Positions 11,126 to 29,409 of a stretch of 64,000 nt of DNA are shown in pieces; the first letter of the stretch is position 1; every line of letters starts with the position of its first letter. The notes below the pieces were generated by a model. The model was not told the DNA's origin. It made no database searches and was given only the letters and a program-made list of their open reading frames with translations. The position numbers and the translations under genes were made by a program. The stretch spans positions 9,746,501-9,810,500 of the forward strand of contig NC_091675.1 in the NCBI RefSeq assembly GCF_042453785.1. Reading direction: 5' to 3'. The DNA is from Malus domestica (lineage: Eukaryota > Streptophyta > Magnoliopsida > Rosales > Rosaceae).

Positions 11126-13467
11126 TGACACACCCCAACCGGAGTCGAGATGTGCTGGCCGTCACGTGAGAGTGACGTAGCCATGAGCGCAAAGCGGAAG
11201 CAATAAAGAGTAAGAGAAATACTAACAATTTAAAACCAAGCAACTAACAATCCCAATTAAGAAAGGATACTAGTGAGAGTTTAAGCGTATAAATACACTT
11301 TCAGAGCAATAGGAAAGTCTAGTTGCAGTCAAGTAGGACAGTTACTAAGATACAACACCAGAGGGTGAATCCTACTTTTTCAGGATCTGTCAAAACACCG
11401 TTGAATTCCTCGTGGCCGCCAAACTCTGCTAACTAAAACCTGGAGGGGCGAAAAACAAAGTTGAGTGGGTCAGTAAAACACATTTACATGAAAACCTTAT
11501 TTTCCTTTAAATATACTAACCCCTCGCCGTAAAACAAGTATAGTTTTTCCCAGAATGAAGATATAAGAATATACATAAATAAATAAATGTAATTATATCA
11601 TTTCAATCATGCTTCACATAATCATAAACCTATGTATGCCATGCCACGATATAATAGAGTAAGCAAATCAGGTAAGAATAAATTCATAGAAATATAATAT
11701 GTTAGCCGGAACCCCTGTAGTAGTCCGTACGGCTGAATTCATAGCTCAAAATCAATCTAGTCGAAGTCACTACAATGACCTATACAGTAACATACTGCAC
11801 AAGAGTCGGAACCAAATGCAAAGGTCTGTACGACGATAATGGGTGTAATATAATTATGCTCAACACTCCCCTCACATAATAGCCGGGCGATAAATCGCTA
11901 GTCATATACGAGTCGGAACCATAAATAAGGTATGTACGACAATACTGTGCACCTAAATTGGATCCAATGTGAGCATATGATGCGGGAGGTGACATAATAA
12001 ACAGGCATGTATCATATCTCTAGCTAAATCACAATCACCCTAGGTGTAGTTTTATGAGCTCAACATTATTCAATCACATATCACATCATTGACAATTCAC
12101 ATAATCAAAACAAAACTCACCTGAGCTTACCTGGGCCTCCACAGCACCATGCGACAATATGCATAATTATGATAATGCATATACTAAAATAAAATATAGG
12201 CATTGGCATAGCATGACATTTAAATCACATTTCCTTTCTATAAGTTTTCTGGGAAAAACGTCAAGTGTATATATATATACTGAAAATAACTGCTCACTCA
12301 CAGATATGTCGATGGGTCGTAGCCCCCGAGCCTCAATTGATTACTCAAGTCCTGAGAATAGGTCTCACCTATAGGCGTAATAACCGAATAAACGTTATTT
12401 AACGCACATAACCAACAATAAGTAATAACTTCTCATATATTGCTCAATTTAGGTATATGAATATACCTACACAACCTCAGGATCATCCCCAAAATTTTAG
12501 AATATTTTTCCTAGCTCCCACGTGCCGCCACGCGCCGGCCAAGGCACGGCAAGACGCGCTCCCCACGCTCGGCCATGTGCCAGGCACACTGACGGTGTCA
12601 ACTGACGTCGTCAGGTATATTCCAGAATATTCCGTTTATTCCTTAACAAAACTTAACGGCGTGACCTAACGGCGTTAGAATATTTCGTTAAACTTAACGG
12701 AATATCCTCTCGTCTTCTACCTTCAGCTCCGACGACCGTTGTCGTTGCCGAAAACTGGGAAATTTTCATTTCTTTATATCTTCTTCGTTTTTAACGCAAA
12801 ATTTATGAAACTTGAACCATTTTAAAGATCTCACAAAGATGAACAAAACCATACCTGATTCGAGCTCTGAAACCACCGAAATCCCGTTGGAAAAAGCTTC
12901 GATAATCCAGCAAACCTTAAAACTCGTCGTTCTCACTATTTCGACGTCCAATTTCTTTAAACGAAGTACTCCAAGCTTCGTAAGGACCTCCTTAAGCTCC
13001 CTATGTCCTTTAAATTTCCTAAAAATCAACATTTTACGTGAGCATGAATAGTACCCCAAATCGGGTTTTGTGGTTCGGCGTGAAATCGAAGGTAATCTTA
13101 CCTGTAATTGGTACCTTTGAACTCGTGAGGACCTTAGGAACACAATGGTACCATTTTTCTTCTTCGATCTGTCACGTTTACAAGGGTTTCTGGTTGTGTC
13201 CGTATAAGAGAGGAAGAGAGGGAGAGTGTGAGTCTGAGATAGAGAGGGCACGAGAGTGAGAGAGAGAAAGTGAGGTGTAGTGTGTGGACCAAATCTCTCC
13301 AACCAATCAAAATTTAGTCTTTCTTAGTTCCTAAGTGGTTCCAAAAACTTAGGAAATCATAATTAAATCCAACTTAAATACAAGTCATACACCACACAAC
13401 TTAACGTCCAAGGGTAAACTAGTAATTTCATGTCAACGGAAATTATTTTCCGGAATGAGCTGTCACA
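11126..13467 (-). mobile_element. Candidate solo LTR or similar repeat (about 2.3 kb)
   Basis: Read on the minus strand the block starts TGTGACAGCTCATTCCGG and ends GGTTGGGGTGTGTCA, giving the TG…CA ends of an LTR. The start resembles gypsy-type LTRs. Flanks are (TA)n, so a 5-bp target duplication cannot be fixed (ATATA on one side, TATAT on the other). Inside are two related short units (GAGTCGGAACCA…GTACGAC at about 11803 and 11910) and a GA-rich tract (about 13205-13275). Open frames inside look like chance. No transposase, reverse transcriptase or second LTR is visible. Confidence 0.5.
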
Positions 13468-14612
13468 TATATGGCAGGTTCTTCTTCTAAAAATAATTTT
13501 TATGTACGATGAGCACACTGTATCGAAGTCTCACAAAATTGGCAGTTGGTTTATAAGATGCTTAAGAGCCTAGATTATTAAGTTTAATTGACAAAAGAAG
13601 TTAATAATGTATTAGCAGTCGTTCTGTTTATGAAACCTAACGGTAGATGCTCGTTCCAGATTTTCAAGTTATTTCACCAAAATGCAATAAAAAGATTATA
13701 AAAAAAATAAAAAAAAATAAAAAAAAACATGATAGAGATTAACTTCCACACCATTAAAGTCATGCATGGCTAATAGCTCAATACCATTACTAGAAAAATG
13801 AGTGATGAGTTCAACAATGTTGTCAATGATGTTGCCCCACCCCTACCCCCAACCATCCCAACCCACACTTGACCGACTCCCTCCCAACCATACCGCCCCA
13901 GATGTGGTTCTAAATCGAACAAAACCCATTTCAATTTGAAATTTTAATTTTAGAGGAATAAAATATGCTTGGATTATGTCAAAGGGTTATGCAACTGAAG
14001 GATTGGTTGGGTGCTTTTTGCACACGCCTTTAGTTAGGTTTTTTTTGTTTTTTTTTGTTTTCTTTCTCTTGTCTTTATCATTAAATAAAGTTATATGATG
14101 GTTTTTGGTTAAAACTCAAAGTTTTGAAATCTTTTTCATTAGTTTTCCTTATTTTAATATGTCCATGCAATTACTCTGATACTAGGAGCCTTGCTAGTAG
14201 GGACGGGCAACGGTTATGGCCGGCTGGTAACCGCGGTTATTTACCCATAACCGTTTATACTCATACCCGCATAACCGTTTACCCATTGGGTAATTGCCTA
14301 AACGGTTATACCCATACCCATAACCGTTATAAACGGTTAACCATACTCATAACCACATATCCATTTAACCGTAACCATTTAATACCCATTTACCCTTTTT
14401 AACCCGTTTATTTTTTTTTACCATTACCTCTTTTTCACTCGTCTACATGTTTTTTAACAACTTGAAAATAATAAAAATTTGTCATAATTTTCTTTTTTAC
14501 CAATGTATACATTTCCGTATTTTAATTTTTTAAGTCCTTATACCATTCCAATAATTGAAATAATAGTTTATGGACAATATTTTTAATTGTTACCAATGAA
14601 GGTAAATATAAC

Positions 14613-15607
14613 TGTAGACATCGAAATTTCGGTAAATAAATGTTGACCGATAAATCAAAGTGTCAACGCTCATGTATTGCATAAATTTTACACGTAGCAT
14701 GTGACTCAACGAAAATTGAAATGAGTTGGAAAAGTCATCAAATAAGACACGTGTCAACACCTGGCAGAAACGACTTATTTCATCTGGGATATTATATTCA
14801 AAATTAGGTCTTGGAAAATTCTATAAATACAAGCCCATTTCATTCATTTGGGGGGACCAATTCATATTACACCTTGAAGCTCTGAAGCTCTGAAACTCCA
14901 AAGCTCTCAAGCATCCAGGTTCCCGAAGAATCAAGAAAGCCTTCTTCGTTCTTCGTTCATCGTTCTTCCAAGATCAAGCCCCAACGGCCATTTGGATCAA
15001 CAATCATCCACCAATTCAAGATCAAGCCCCGACGGCCCTTGAAGAAAGCACCATTGTTCATCATCCGTTCATTCAAGATCAAGCCCCGACGACCCTTGAA
15101 GAAAGCACCATCGTTCATCATCCGTTCATCCAAGATCAAGCCCAACGGCCCTTTGGATCAACAACGTCGGCGAATCCACACACATCCAACCGTTCTTCAA
15201 GATCAAGCCCAAAAGCCCTTGAAGATCTGTTCATCACTGTTTCTTCAAGATCAAGCCCAAAAGCCATTGAAGATCCACTCATCACTGTTATTCAAGATCA
15301 AGCCTCAAACGGCCCTTGAAGAAACATTCATCCTCAAGATCAAGCCCCAACGGCTCCTTGAAGATCCGCTCAAATCCACCTTCAAAGATCAAGTCCACGG
15401 CCCTTTGAAGAAACTTCCAACAGTTCATCCAATATCAAGCCCCGACGGCCCTTGGATCAACGAAACATCCACAAATCAACACCTTACGGAGATCGAATCA
15501 GAGGATCAAAATAGAGAGAGATTGTAACCCAAAATCATCAAATACTTAATATTTGTTTGTGCGCGTTGTTCTTGTCTCTTTCGTTTCAGGAATTTTTCGT
15601 GTTCACA
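14613..15607 (+). mobile_element. Solo LTR (995 bp) nested in the hAT-like element
   Basis: It starts TGTAGACATCG and ends TTCGTGTTCACA, with the 5-bp target duplication ATAAC on both sides (14608-14612 and 15608-15612). That is the mark of an LTR retrotransposon reduced to a single LTR by recombination. A TATAAATA promoter motif lies at about 14821. The transcribed part carries about ten spaced copies of a CAAGATCAAGCCC…GGCCCTTGAAGA unit. + orientation is inferred from the TATA position. Confidence 0.85.
14969..15460 (+). repeat. Degenerate tandem array inside the solo LTR
   Basis: The core AAGATCAAGCCCC(A/G)ACGGCC recurs about ten times, near 14969, 15017, 15074, 15131, 15198, 15247, 15292, 15334, 15383 and 15430 (spacing about 40-67 bp). 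Most are followed by (C)TTGAAGA or TTGGATCAA. A frame open across 15039-15527 follows from the repeat and is not evidence of a gene. Confidence 0.85.
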
Positions 15608-16447
15608 ATAACATTTGCTAAGTATTATTGGGTTACAAAAATTGTTTAGAAGACATTTCTGTCAAAGCATTTCTGTCAATTTCACGGTTACCCACAAGGA
15701 ATTTAAATTAATTTGGCGAATTCCTTGATGATGAGAATCATCATTCATGTAGCAACCGATGAATTCCTTACTAATTTATTGGGTGTCAAGTATTATTGGA
15801 TCGAGAACATGGTTTGTGTTAGTTTTACATATATAAAATAAACGGGTAAACAGTTACCCGTTTATAACCACAGTTAATACTCATAACCGCCCATTTAAAT
15901 TTCGCGGGTAAACGGTTATATCCATAACCGTTTATTTATCTAAACGGTTACCCATAACTGTAACCGTTTAATTTAAATTGGCGGGTAACCGCGGTTATCC
16001 ATAATCAATGAGTATTTGCCCATCCCTACTTGCTAGGGACCATATATATGAGAACTTAGGGGTGACGTGCAGATTATATTGCATATTATTTTGATAAATG
16101 TAGATTATATTGTTTAGATAGTTGAAATCACAAGCTGATGGATCCCATCCAACAACCAATGTATACTAGCATCAATTGGTAGAGGAAGAAGGATGATGCT
16201 GACCTAATAACCTATACCTTGCTCGAGAGAGTTTAACAAGAAAATTTTTTTTACTCGTCTTCAACCTATTGTGTTTCAAATTCAAACACTTTCACTTCTT
16301 GAAATTTAACTTGCAATAAAGTAGTAATATCGCATGGAAAAAGAAAAAAAAACAACCATTTATCATTATAAAGAATTGCTGGGCAGGGGCTGCAAAATAC
16401 TTGCACTTTAAATTTCAAAAAGTTGTAAATGGGAGCACGGGAATTAA

Positions 16448-16969
16448 TTAAGAAATAGTATTTTGGAACATCATGGTTTTGAATTCCTGAAAGTCGAGCA
16501 GGCCGTCCAAGTTGGTGTCGAACACGCGAATCATGGTTCTACAGTCCCGGCTGCTATTCTCCTCCAAAACCCCTAATCTCCTCAGCACGCTCTCAAGCTC
16601 CTCGCTAGAAATGAAGCCATCGCCGTTCAAGTCAAACACACCGAATGCCTTCGCAAGGTCCTTCTCATCTTCATCTTCCTGACCATCAACACCGACATCC
16701 TCACGAATGTCACCGCCTTCATTTTCGCCACTGGCGTCACCTTGCTGCATGGATATGGACTTGTAGAAGAACAAGAACTCGTTGATGTCAAGGCTCGGTT
16801 TTCCCAAGAGGGACTCGAGCTCGTGCAGGCTGAATTGCACGCCGATTCTCTCGAGGAGCCAATTGAGCTCCTCGAGACTCACTTGCCCGTCTCCATTCTT
16901 GTCGAGATTTTCGAAAATACGGTGCAAGTCGTTGGTGCTTAGAGGACACATCATGTAGATTGTTGTCAT
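16448..16969 (-). CDS. Calmodulin-like calcium-binding protein, CML44-like
   Basis: Intronless, 173 residues. Canonical EF-hand loops are DKNGDGQVSLEE (residues 23-34), DLNGDGFISSEE (113-124) and DTNLDGLLDFQE (151-162). The second hand (around 52-66, GKPSLDINEF) lacks a normal loop and is probably non-binding. An acidic linker (about 80-103, rich in D, E and G) separates the N and C lobes. Start, organisation and the N-terminal MCPLSTNDLHRIF resemble Arabidopsis CML44 (At1g21550) as I recall it. It should act as a cytosolic or nuclear calcium sensor; targets are unknown. The first ATG is 16967-16969. ATGs at residues 6 and 7 are alternative starts, and residue 7 aligns best with the family N terminus. 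Confidence 0.9.
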   Translation of the reverse strand: MTTIYMMCPLSTNDLHRIFENLDKNGDGQVSLEELNWLLERIGVQFSLHELESLLGKPSLDINEFLFFYKSISMQQGDASGENEGGDIREDVGVDGQEDEDEKDLAKAFGVFDLNGDGFISSEELESVLRRLGVLEENSSRDCRTMIRVFDTNLDGLLDFQEFKTMMFQNTIS

Positions 16970-17059
16970 GCAAAAAGACTAAAGAAATACAATACGAGTA
17001 TTGAACTGAATGTTATGAAATATGAGAACCTCTGTGTAATGGCTATGTTTCAAGTCATT

Positions 17060-17067
17060 ATATATAT
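17060..17067 (-). promoter_or_regulatory. Candidate TATA box of the CML44-like gene
   Basis: TATATATA on the minus strand lies about 90 bp upstream of the start codon at 16969, the usual plant distance once a short leader is allowed. It is inferred from position only. Confidence 0.45.
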
Positions 17068-18539
17068 AGGGTTGGAATATTGGAAGTTCTATCGGTTGTC
17101 CTTGACTTGTACGGCTTGTATTTGTAGAGGAATTGGCACGAAGTTTCCTAACAACATGCATCTATATTATATGGTACACATATTCCATTACCTGTAGATT
17201 GTCAACTACTCCAACAAGTGGAATTGTATTATCTATGAGTTCTTTTATTTCATCTTCAAATTGGGCCTTCAAGAGGATATTAGTGCATTAGGACATATAG
17301 GATTCAGGTTAAATCACACGATAAATTGATAATAATTAGGTATTGAACTCGTTGTCCATAAAAATCAAATCTCAAATCTCCCATTAATTCATCTTATTCA
17401 ACATACCATTAGAAACAAACCTACAAGTCAAGGAACATGTCCCAAATCATGGGTAGGGTCGTAGGGACCTTATTCATTTTGTTTTTGGTATGCAAATAGT
17501 GACCCTTTGTATTGTTTAATGTTTGTGTTATGTGAACGAGAAACGCGCGGCATCTATCTAGTTGAGAAGAAAATGCAATCATCTGGACGGTTATACTCGT
17601 GTATCATGTTGCTTCACAATATATTATTTTCAATAATTTTTTTTTTTTTGGGTCAGAATTTGTTCTTTTATTTAAAAAAAATATTAAGTAGATTTTCTGA
17701 AAAGTGAGACTTGATGAAGAGGAGACACATGGTTTTTGTGGTAGTTAGAGGTGAGCTAATCCGATCAGGCGGGCCCGAACTAAAAACTTCATAAAATAAG
17801 TTTGGAAACAAAAAAAAAAAACCAACTTATGATTTAAGTAATTAAAAACATTTGTTGTAAACTCAAAGATTTAAGAGCAATTTTCTCTTTCTTAATATTG
17901 CTTGTATTTGTATAAAATGCAGAAAAAGGACGAATTTTACAGACCACACCAATATAGGGTTCGCAGAAAAACCTAACGTGGCATCATAATTGAGCTACAA
18001 TCCATAACCGCCCAAAGAAATATTTGTATAGAAAACAGAGGACTAAATGCCACCGATCGGTGACCATTCTAGAAACTCCCAAAATCTACCATTCGTTCTC
18101 AACGCGGTTATCACATTGTTACATGATATTATCAATCATCATATATAAAACCTGAATCAATAACACAACAGGGCGGTGTGACTTTAGACTCAAATATATT
18201 TTTCCCAAACAACCCAATTAGAAAGTTGGGTGACCATCTTAATAACAACGAGAATAAAAGAGGAGAGAAGACAAATTCTAGAACGGCACGAGGAGGGAGG
18301 TACGGAATTTAAGATTGGGAATCACGTAACCAACACAAAAACCTAATTCAGGTCTTGCCAAAAACCACATTTAAAAAGAAAATCAAATAATAATTTTAAC
18401 CAAATTAAAAGAAAATACATTATTTGTGGCCCTAACACGAATAACATAAAGACAGAAGCAGAAAAAAAAAAGAAAAAAAGAAAAAAAGAAAAGGCTTTCA
18501 CCTGAAAGACCCAACGAATTCAGCTTAGAAGACGTTTCT
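17068..18539. other. Intergenic region between the CML44-like and UDP-sugar pyrophosphorylase genes
   Basis: This holds the upstream promoter of the CML44-like gene and the 3' flank of the next gene. It is AT-rich with poly-T and poly-A stretches (e.g. 17637-17649, 18461-18492). I see no further gene. Confidence 0.5.
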
Positions 18540-26092
<7,553 letters not shown>

Positions 26093-27916
26093 TGTTGCCG
26101 TGGCGCAGAGCGGAGATACGATTGCGGCGGTGGAAGGCCGCTGTGTGTTCGACGAAAGTCCGCAGGGAGAGTGATGAACAGTGGGAGGAATCTGGGGTTG
26201 TGGGGGAAGGTGCTGGTTGCGTACAGAGAAACGGAGTATGTGATATGAGTTAGGCGGTTAAATTGATGATGCGGGTCGCGAAAAACGTTAGTTAATTTCG
26301 GGCCCACTGTTTGCGTGGCGTGTCTGGCTGTGTGCTTTGTGGACGTGGGCGTCGGTTTCACGCCGTCGTTCTCGGCCGCCGGATTTGTTCAAAAATTTTT
26401 TGGTAAAAAGGATTTGTTCGAAATTTGATGGTTTGCTTTAGAAAGCACATTCTCGATGTGTCGTACAAAAGTATAGTTAGTTGATAAAATCGTCTTACTT
26501 TCCAAACCTGCTCTTAAATTATTTTATTTCGTTAGCCTATTTGCAATCGTGGGGCGTAAAAACGGTTTAACTTTTCACGATTAAAGTTGAGCTAACGTAC
26601 TTATCATCTAGATTACGTAGTGTACTTTAATTCAAATGCAGATTATCTGAATGGGTGTGTACCAAAATTTCCTATGGTCAGAGACCAAACATTGAACTTG
26701 ACAATGACTTAGCTAAGTTGGTAACCTCGGACATGGAAACAACAACCATTTATTAAAGTGAAGTGGAAGGTTCTCTCAATTCAACTTTGAAGATGGTCGA
26801 TCTTTGTCTTCGTTACTTGCCAGTTGGTAATATTCTCCATCCATCCAATAAGCATATTCTTTAAGCATATCATCACCTAAGAATCTCTTCACTTCTCCTT
26901 AAAATAAAAACTAAAATAAAAAATTCATGAAAATCTTTTCAACTCTCCTTTACATTGTTTCAATGGTTATTTTGTCTCCCGCTTGAAGTTGCAACAAAGA
27001 ATAATTCATGGATGGTGTAATTATAAAAAATTTTGGATCTCTCACACACCGTCTGTTAATTTATGTCTTTGGTGTTCTTCAATTATTTTAGATCTGACAA
27101 CCGAAAATTAAGAGAAATATGTGAAAGGTAAAAAAAGGTGTGGATAATATCATTCTAATTCATTAGTTTTTCAATCACCAGTTGTCTGAAAGATGATAAG
27201 TGACGAATATCCATATACATAAATCTCCATGATTCTATGCTCACGTAGGATAAAAAATTGTTCCAAGCATATAATTGTACCTCTATATCTTATTCTCATC
27301 TTACATTTCTTTATCAACACAATTCTCCTCTAAATCGAGTTAAATATATGCTTTGATATCATACCTTTTCGGTTCGATTGGTTCTGTTCAGTTTGGACTC
27401 TTAACTCATTTGATTTTTTGGTTGGTGTTGCCCCATCATTACTTGAGGCTTAAGCCTAATAGTGCATGACCACATTGGTGCATATAGAAACTTTGAAAGT
27501 GCAAGTGAGACTAAGAGTGACAATGAGGTTAAAATTTTAGTACTAGTAAAAAATTAGCTTAATCATCAATACACGATTGACATCATATAATTCATTAAGT
27601 TTCGTATTTAAATTTATAAAATAGATAACTAAACAGGCACAAGCGAAAGCAAACATTTGGTATCTTATCAATCATCGCATACCATAATCTCATTCTCAAT
27701 ATTTGCTTCGCTATGTACTTCTTCGTTTAGAAAAAGTGAATGTACATTTTTCTGCTAAAAAAATTGTAATTAATAGTGGAATTTAAAAAGAAAATAGGGA
27801 TTCTTTAGCCAAAAACAAAAAGACATCCTAAAATTGTGAGACATACATGTGTGTAATATTTTTGTAAGAATAATGTTAGAGAGATTAAATTTTTTAAATT
27901 AAATAATGTGGTTATT
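26093..27916. other. Intergenic region with the USP promoter
   Basis: The first few hundred bases carry the GC-richer leader and promoter of the pyrophosphorylase gene. Around 27040-27165 there is a weak MITE-like inverted repeat (TCTCACACACCGTC … GTGAAAGGTAAAAAAAGGTGTGG). No gene is recognised. Confidence 0.5.
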
Positions 27917-28564
27917 TGTCTCATCTCGGTCCGAGCCCCCATCACATCCCGAGCTCGACTTCGCCGTAGCACGATATTGTCCGTTTTGGGTCCTGACCAC
28001 GCCCTCACGGTTTTGTTTATGGGAACTCACACAAGAACTTCCCAATGGGTCACCTATCATGGGAACACGAGAATTTCCCAATGGATCACCTATCATGGGA
28101 ATGCTCTCGCCCGAAGCTAATGAGTTCCCAAAAGGGAACGTGCTAGGTAGAGATGAGAATATACATATAAGACTTACAAGATCCATTCCCCTGGGCGATG
28201 TGGGATGTTACAATTCACCCACCTTAGGGGCTCGACGTCCTCGTCGTCACATTTTCGGCCAATGATTGGCTCTGATACCAAATTGTCACAACCCCGCTTG
28301 GGCCCCCACCACATACCGGACTCAACTCCGCCGTGACACGATATTGTCTGCTTTGGGCACCAACCACACCCTCACGGTTTTGTTTTTGAGAACTTTCCAG
28401 TGGGTCACCTATCTTGGGAATGCTCTCGCCTGAACTCGTTTATCTTTGAAGTTCCGATGGAACCCGAAGCTACTGAGTTCCCAAAATACCTCGTACCAGG
28501 TAAATATGAGAATATACATATAAGGCTTACATGATCCACTCCCTGGACGATGTAGGATGTTAAA
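27917..28564 (-). mobile_element. Cassandra-type TRIM retrotransposon (648 bp)
   Basis: On the minus strand: 5' LTR 28564-28284 (281 bp), primer-binding site TGGTATCAGAGCC (complement at 28268-28280; matches initiator methionine tRNA), about 70 bp of internal DNA, a purine-rich GGTGGGTGAA tract, then 3' LTR 28212-27917 (296 bp). The 5-bp target duplication is perfect (TTATT at 27912-27916 and 28565-28569). The LTRs contain 5S-rRNA-like sequence, the hallmark of the Cassandra family. No protein is encoded. Confidence 0.93.
28389..28470 (-). other. 5S-rRNA-like domain in the 5' LTR of the TRIM
   Basis: The minus strand reads TTCGGGTTCCATCGGAAC … GGCGAGAGCATTCCCAAG … GGTGACCCACTGG, which follows the order of the internal promoter region of plant 5S rRNA (CCATCAGAACTCCG … GGCGAGAGTAGTAC … GGGTGACCTCCTGGGAAG). 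It is not a functional 5S gene but could retain pol III promoter activity. Confidence 0.85.
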
Positions 28565-29409
28565 TTATTGATGATTGAATTATTATTTAAGCGTTAATTA
28601 ACGTGTTTATTTGCTATTAGTGACACGTTATATAATTTGTAAATTTGATTCAAACTTGTATCATATCTTTTTAGTAATAAAAAATAAAAATTGTGCAAGG
28701 GTCAGTCGAAGTGTTTTTGTCTGGTCAAGACTCAAGTGATCAGTCGAAAGTCAGTCCCCAAGGCTCAGGACACAAGTCTTTGCATCTCGTTTTGAGTTGT
28801 GTCTTCGGTTGTGTCGCCTCCTAGCCTTCTCTATCTGTTCACTCTTCGGCTTTCAAATTCTTCCAACGAGGTAAGAACCAACACCCCAACGATTTAACGA
28901 TTTCATTATTCTGCATTTTTTTTTGAGGAATTATTCTGCCAATTTTAAAGTCTATTTTTATGTTTGTTTGAGTCTCACAGATGTTGGGTTTTCGTTAATT
29001 TTCTCAAAGAAAGTGTAAAAATTGGTTCTTGATTGGTTTTTCCTTTGTTTGTTTCCTGAGAAAACCCACGAAAATTCTGAAAGTCCTATACTTGCTTACT
29101 TAAGGTTTTTTGTTGGTGGGTTTTTTTTGTTCAAAGAAAGTGTAGGAATTGGGATCTTTCAGTGTTTTTTCTTTTCCTGCATTTTCTCAGGAACCAAACA
29201 GGGGTTCTCTCTTCCATTGACGTTAAAGAATTATAGGTCACAGACTCACAATTCATGTTCTGGTTTCTGCTTTAATGATTTTGATTTTCTTTTGGTTTGT
29301 TCTTGTTTTTTCTGCGTTTTCAGAAAACAGAAGCTTGGTAATGCAGAAATAGTTTGAGAGACAAAAGAGGGGTTTTTGTATTTGTGTGCTGGTAGCTGGT
29401 TGTTGCTAA
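28565..29409 (+). promoter_or_regulatory. Promoter and probable 5' UTR intron of the uncharacterised gene
   Basis: The start codon is at 29410. A good donor, ACGAG|GTAAGAACC, lies at 28871 and a T-rich tract ending TTTTCAG lies at about 29323, so a 5'-UTR intron of about 450 bp is likely. The promoter would then start within some 300 bp of the Cassandra TRIM. This is inference from splice signals; no transcript was seen. Confidence 0.45.

Larger units (their letters stand above)
14198..16028. mobile_element. Second non-autonomous hAT-like transposon, interrupted by a solo LTR
   Basis: The ends are TAGGGACGGGCA (14198) and TGCCCATCCCTA (ending 16028), inverted repeats with one mismatch. A perfect 8-bp duplication CTTGCTAG lies at 14190-14197 and 16029-16036. 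Subterminal DNA is packed with TAACCGTTT/AAACGGTTA and ACCCATA repeats on both sides, the expected transposase-binding arrays. Without the inserted LTR (14613-15607) and its 5-bp duplication it would be about 831 bp. No transposase is encoded. Confidence 0.87.

Noticed and set aside
12766-13302. 178-codon frame on the minus strand
   Set aside because: It lies in the repeat at 11126-13467, crosses a GA-rich tract and shows no domain. It is probably a chance frame.
14969-15460. CRISPR array
   Set aside because: The repeats are degenerate, spacing is irregular and the DNA is a plant LTR.
15039-15527. 162-codon frame on the plus strand
   Set aside because: It is produced by the degenerate tandem array inside a solo LTR.
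27899-28265. Overlapping frames near 28.0 kb
   Set aside because: They fall within the Cassandra LTRs, which are non-coding.
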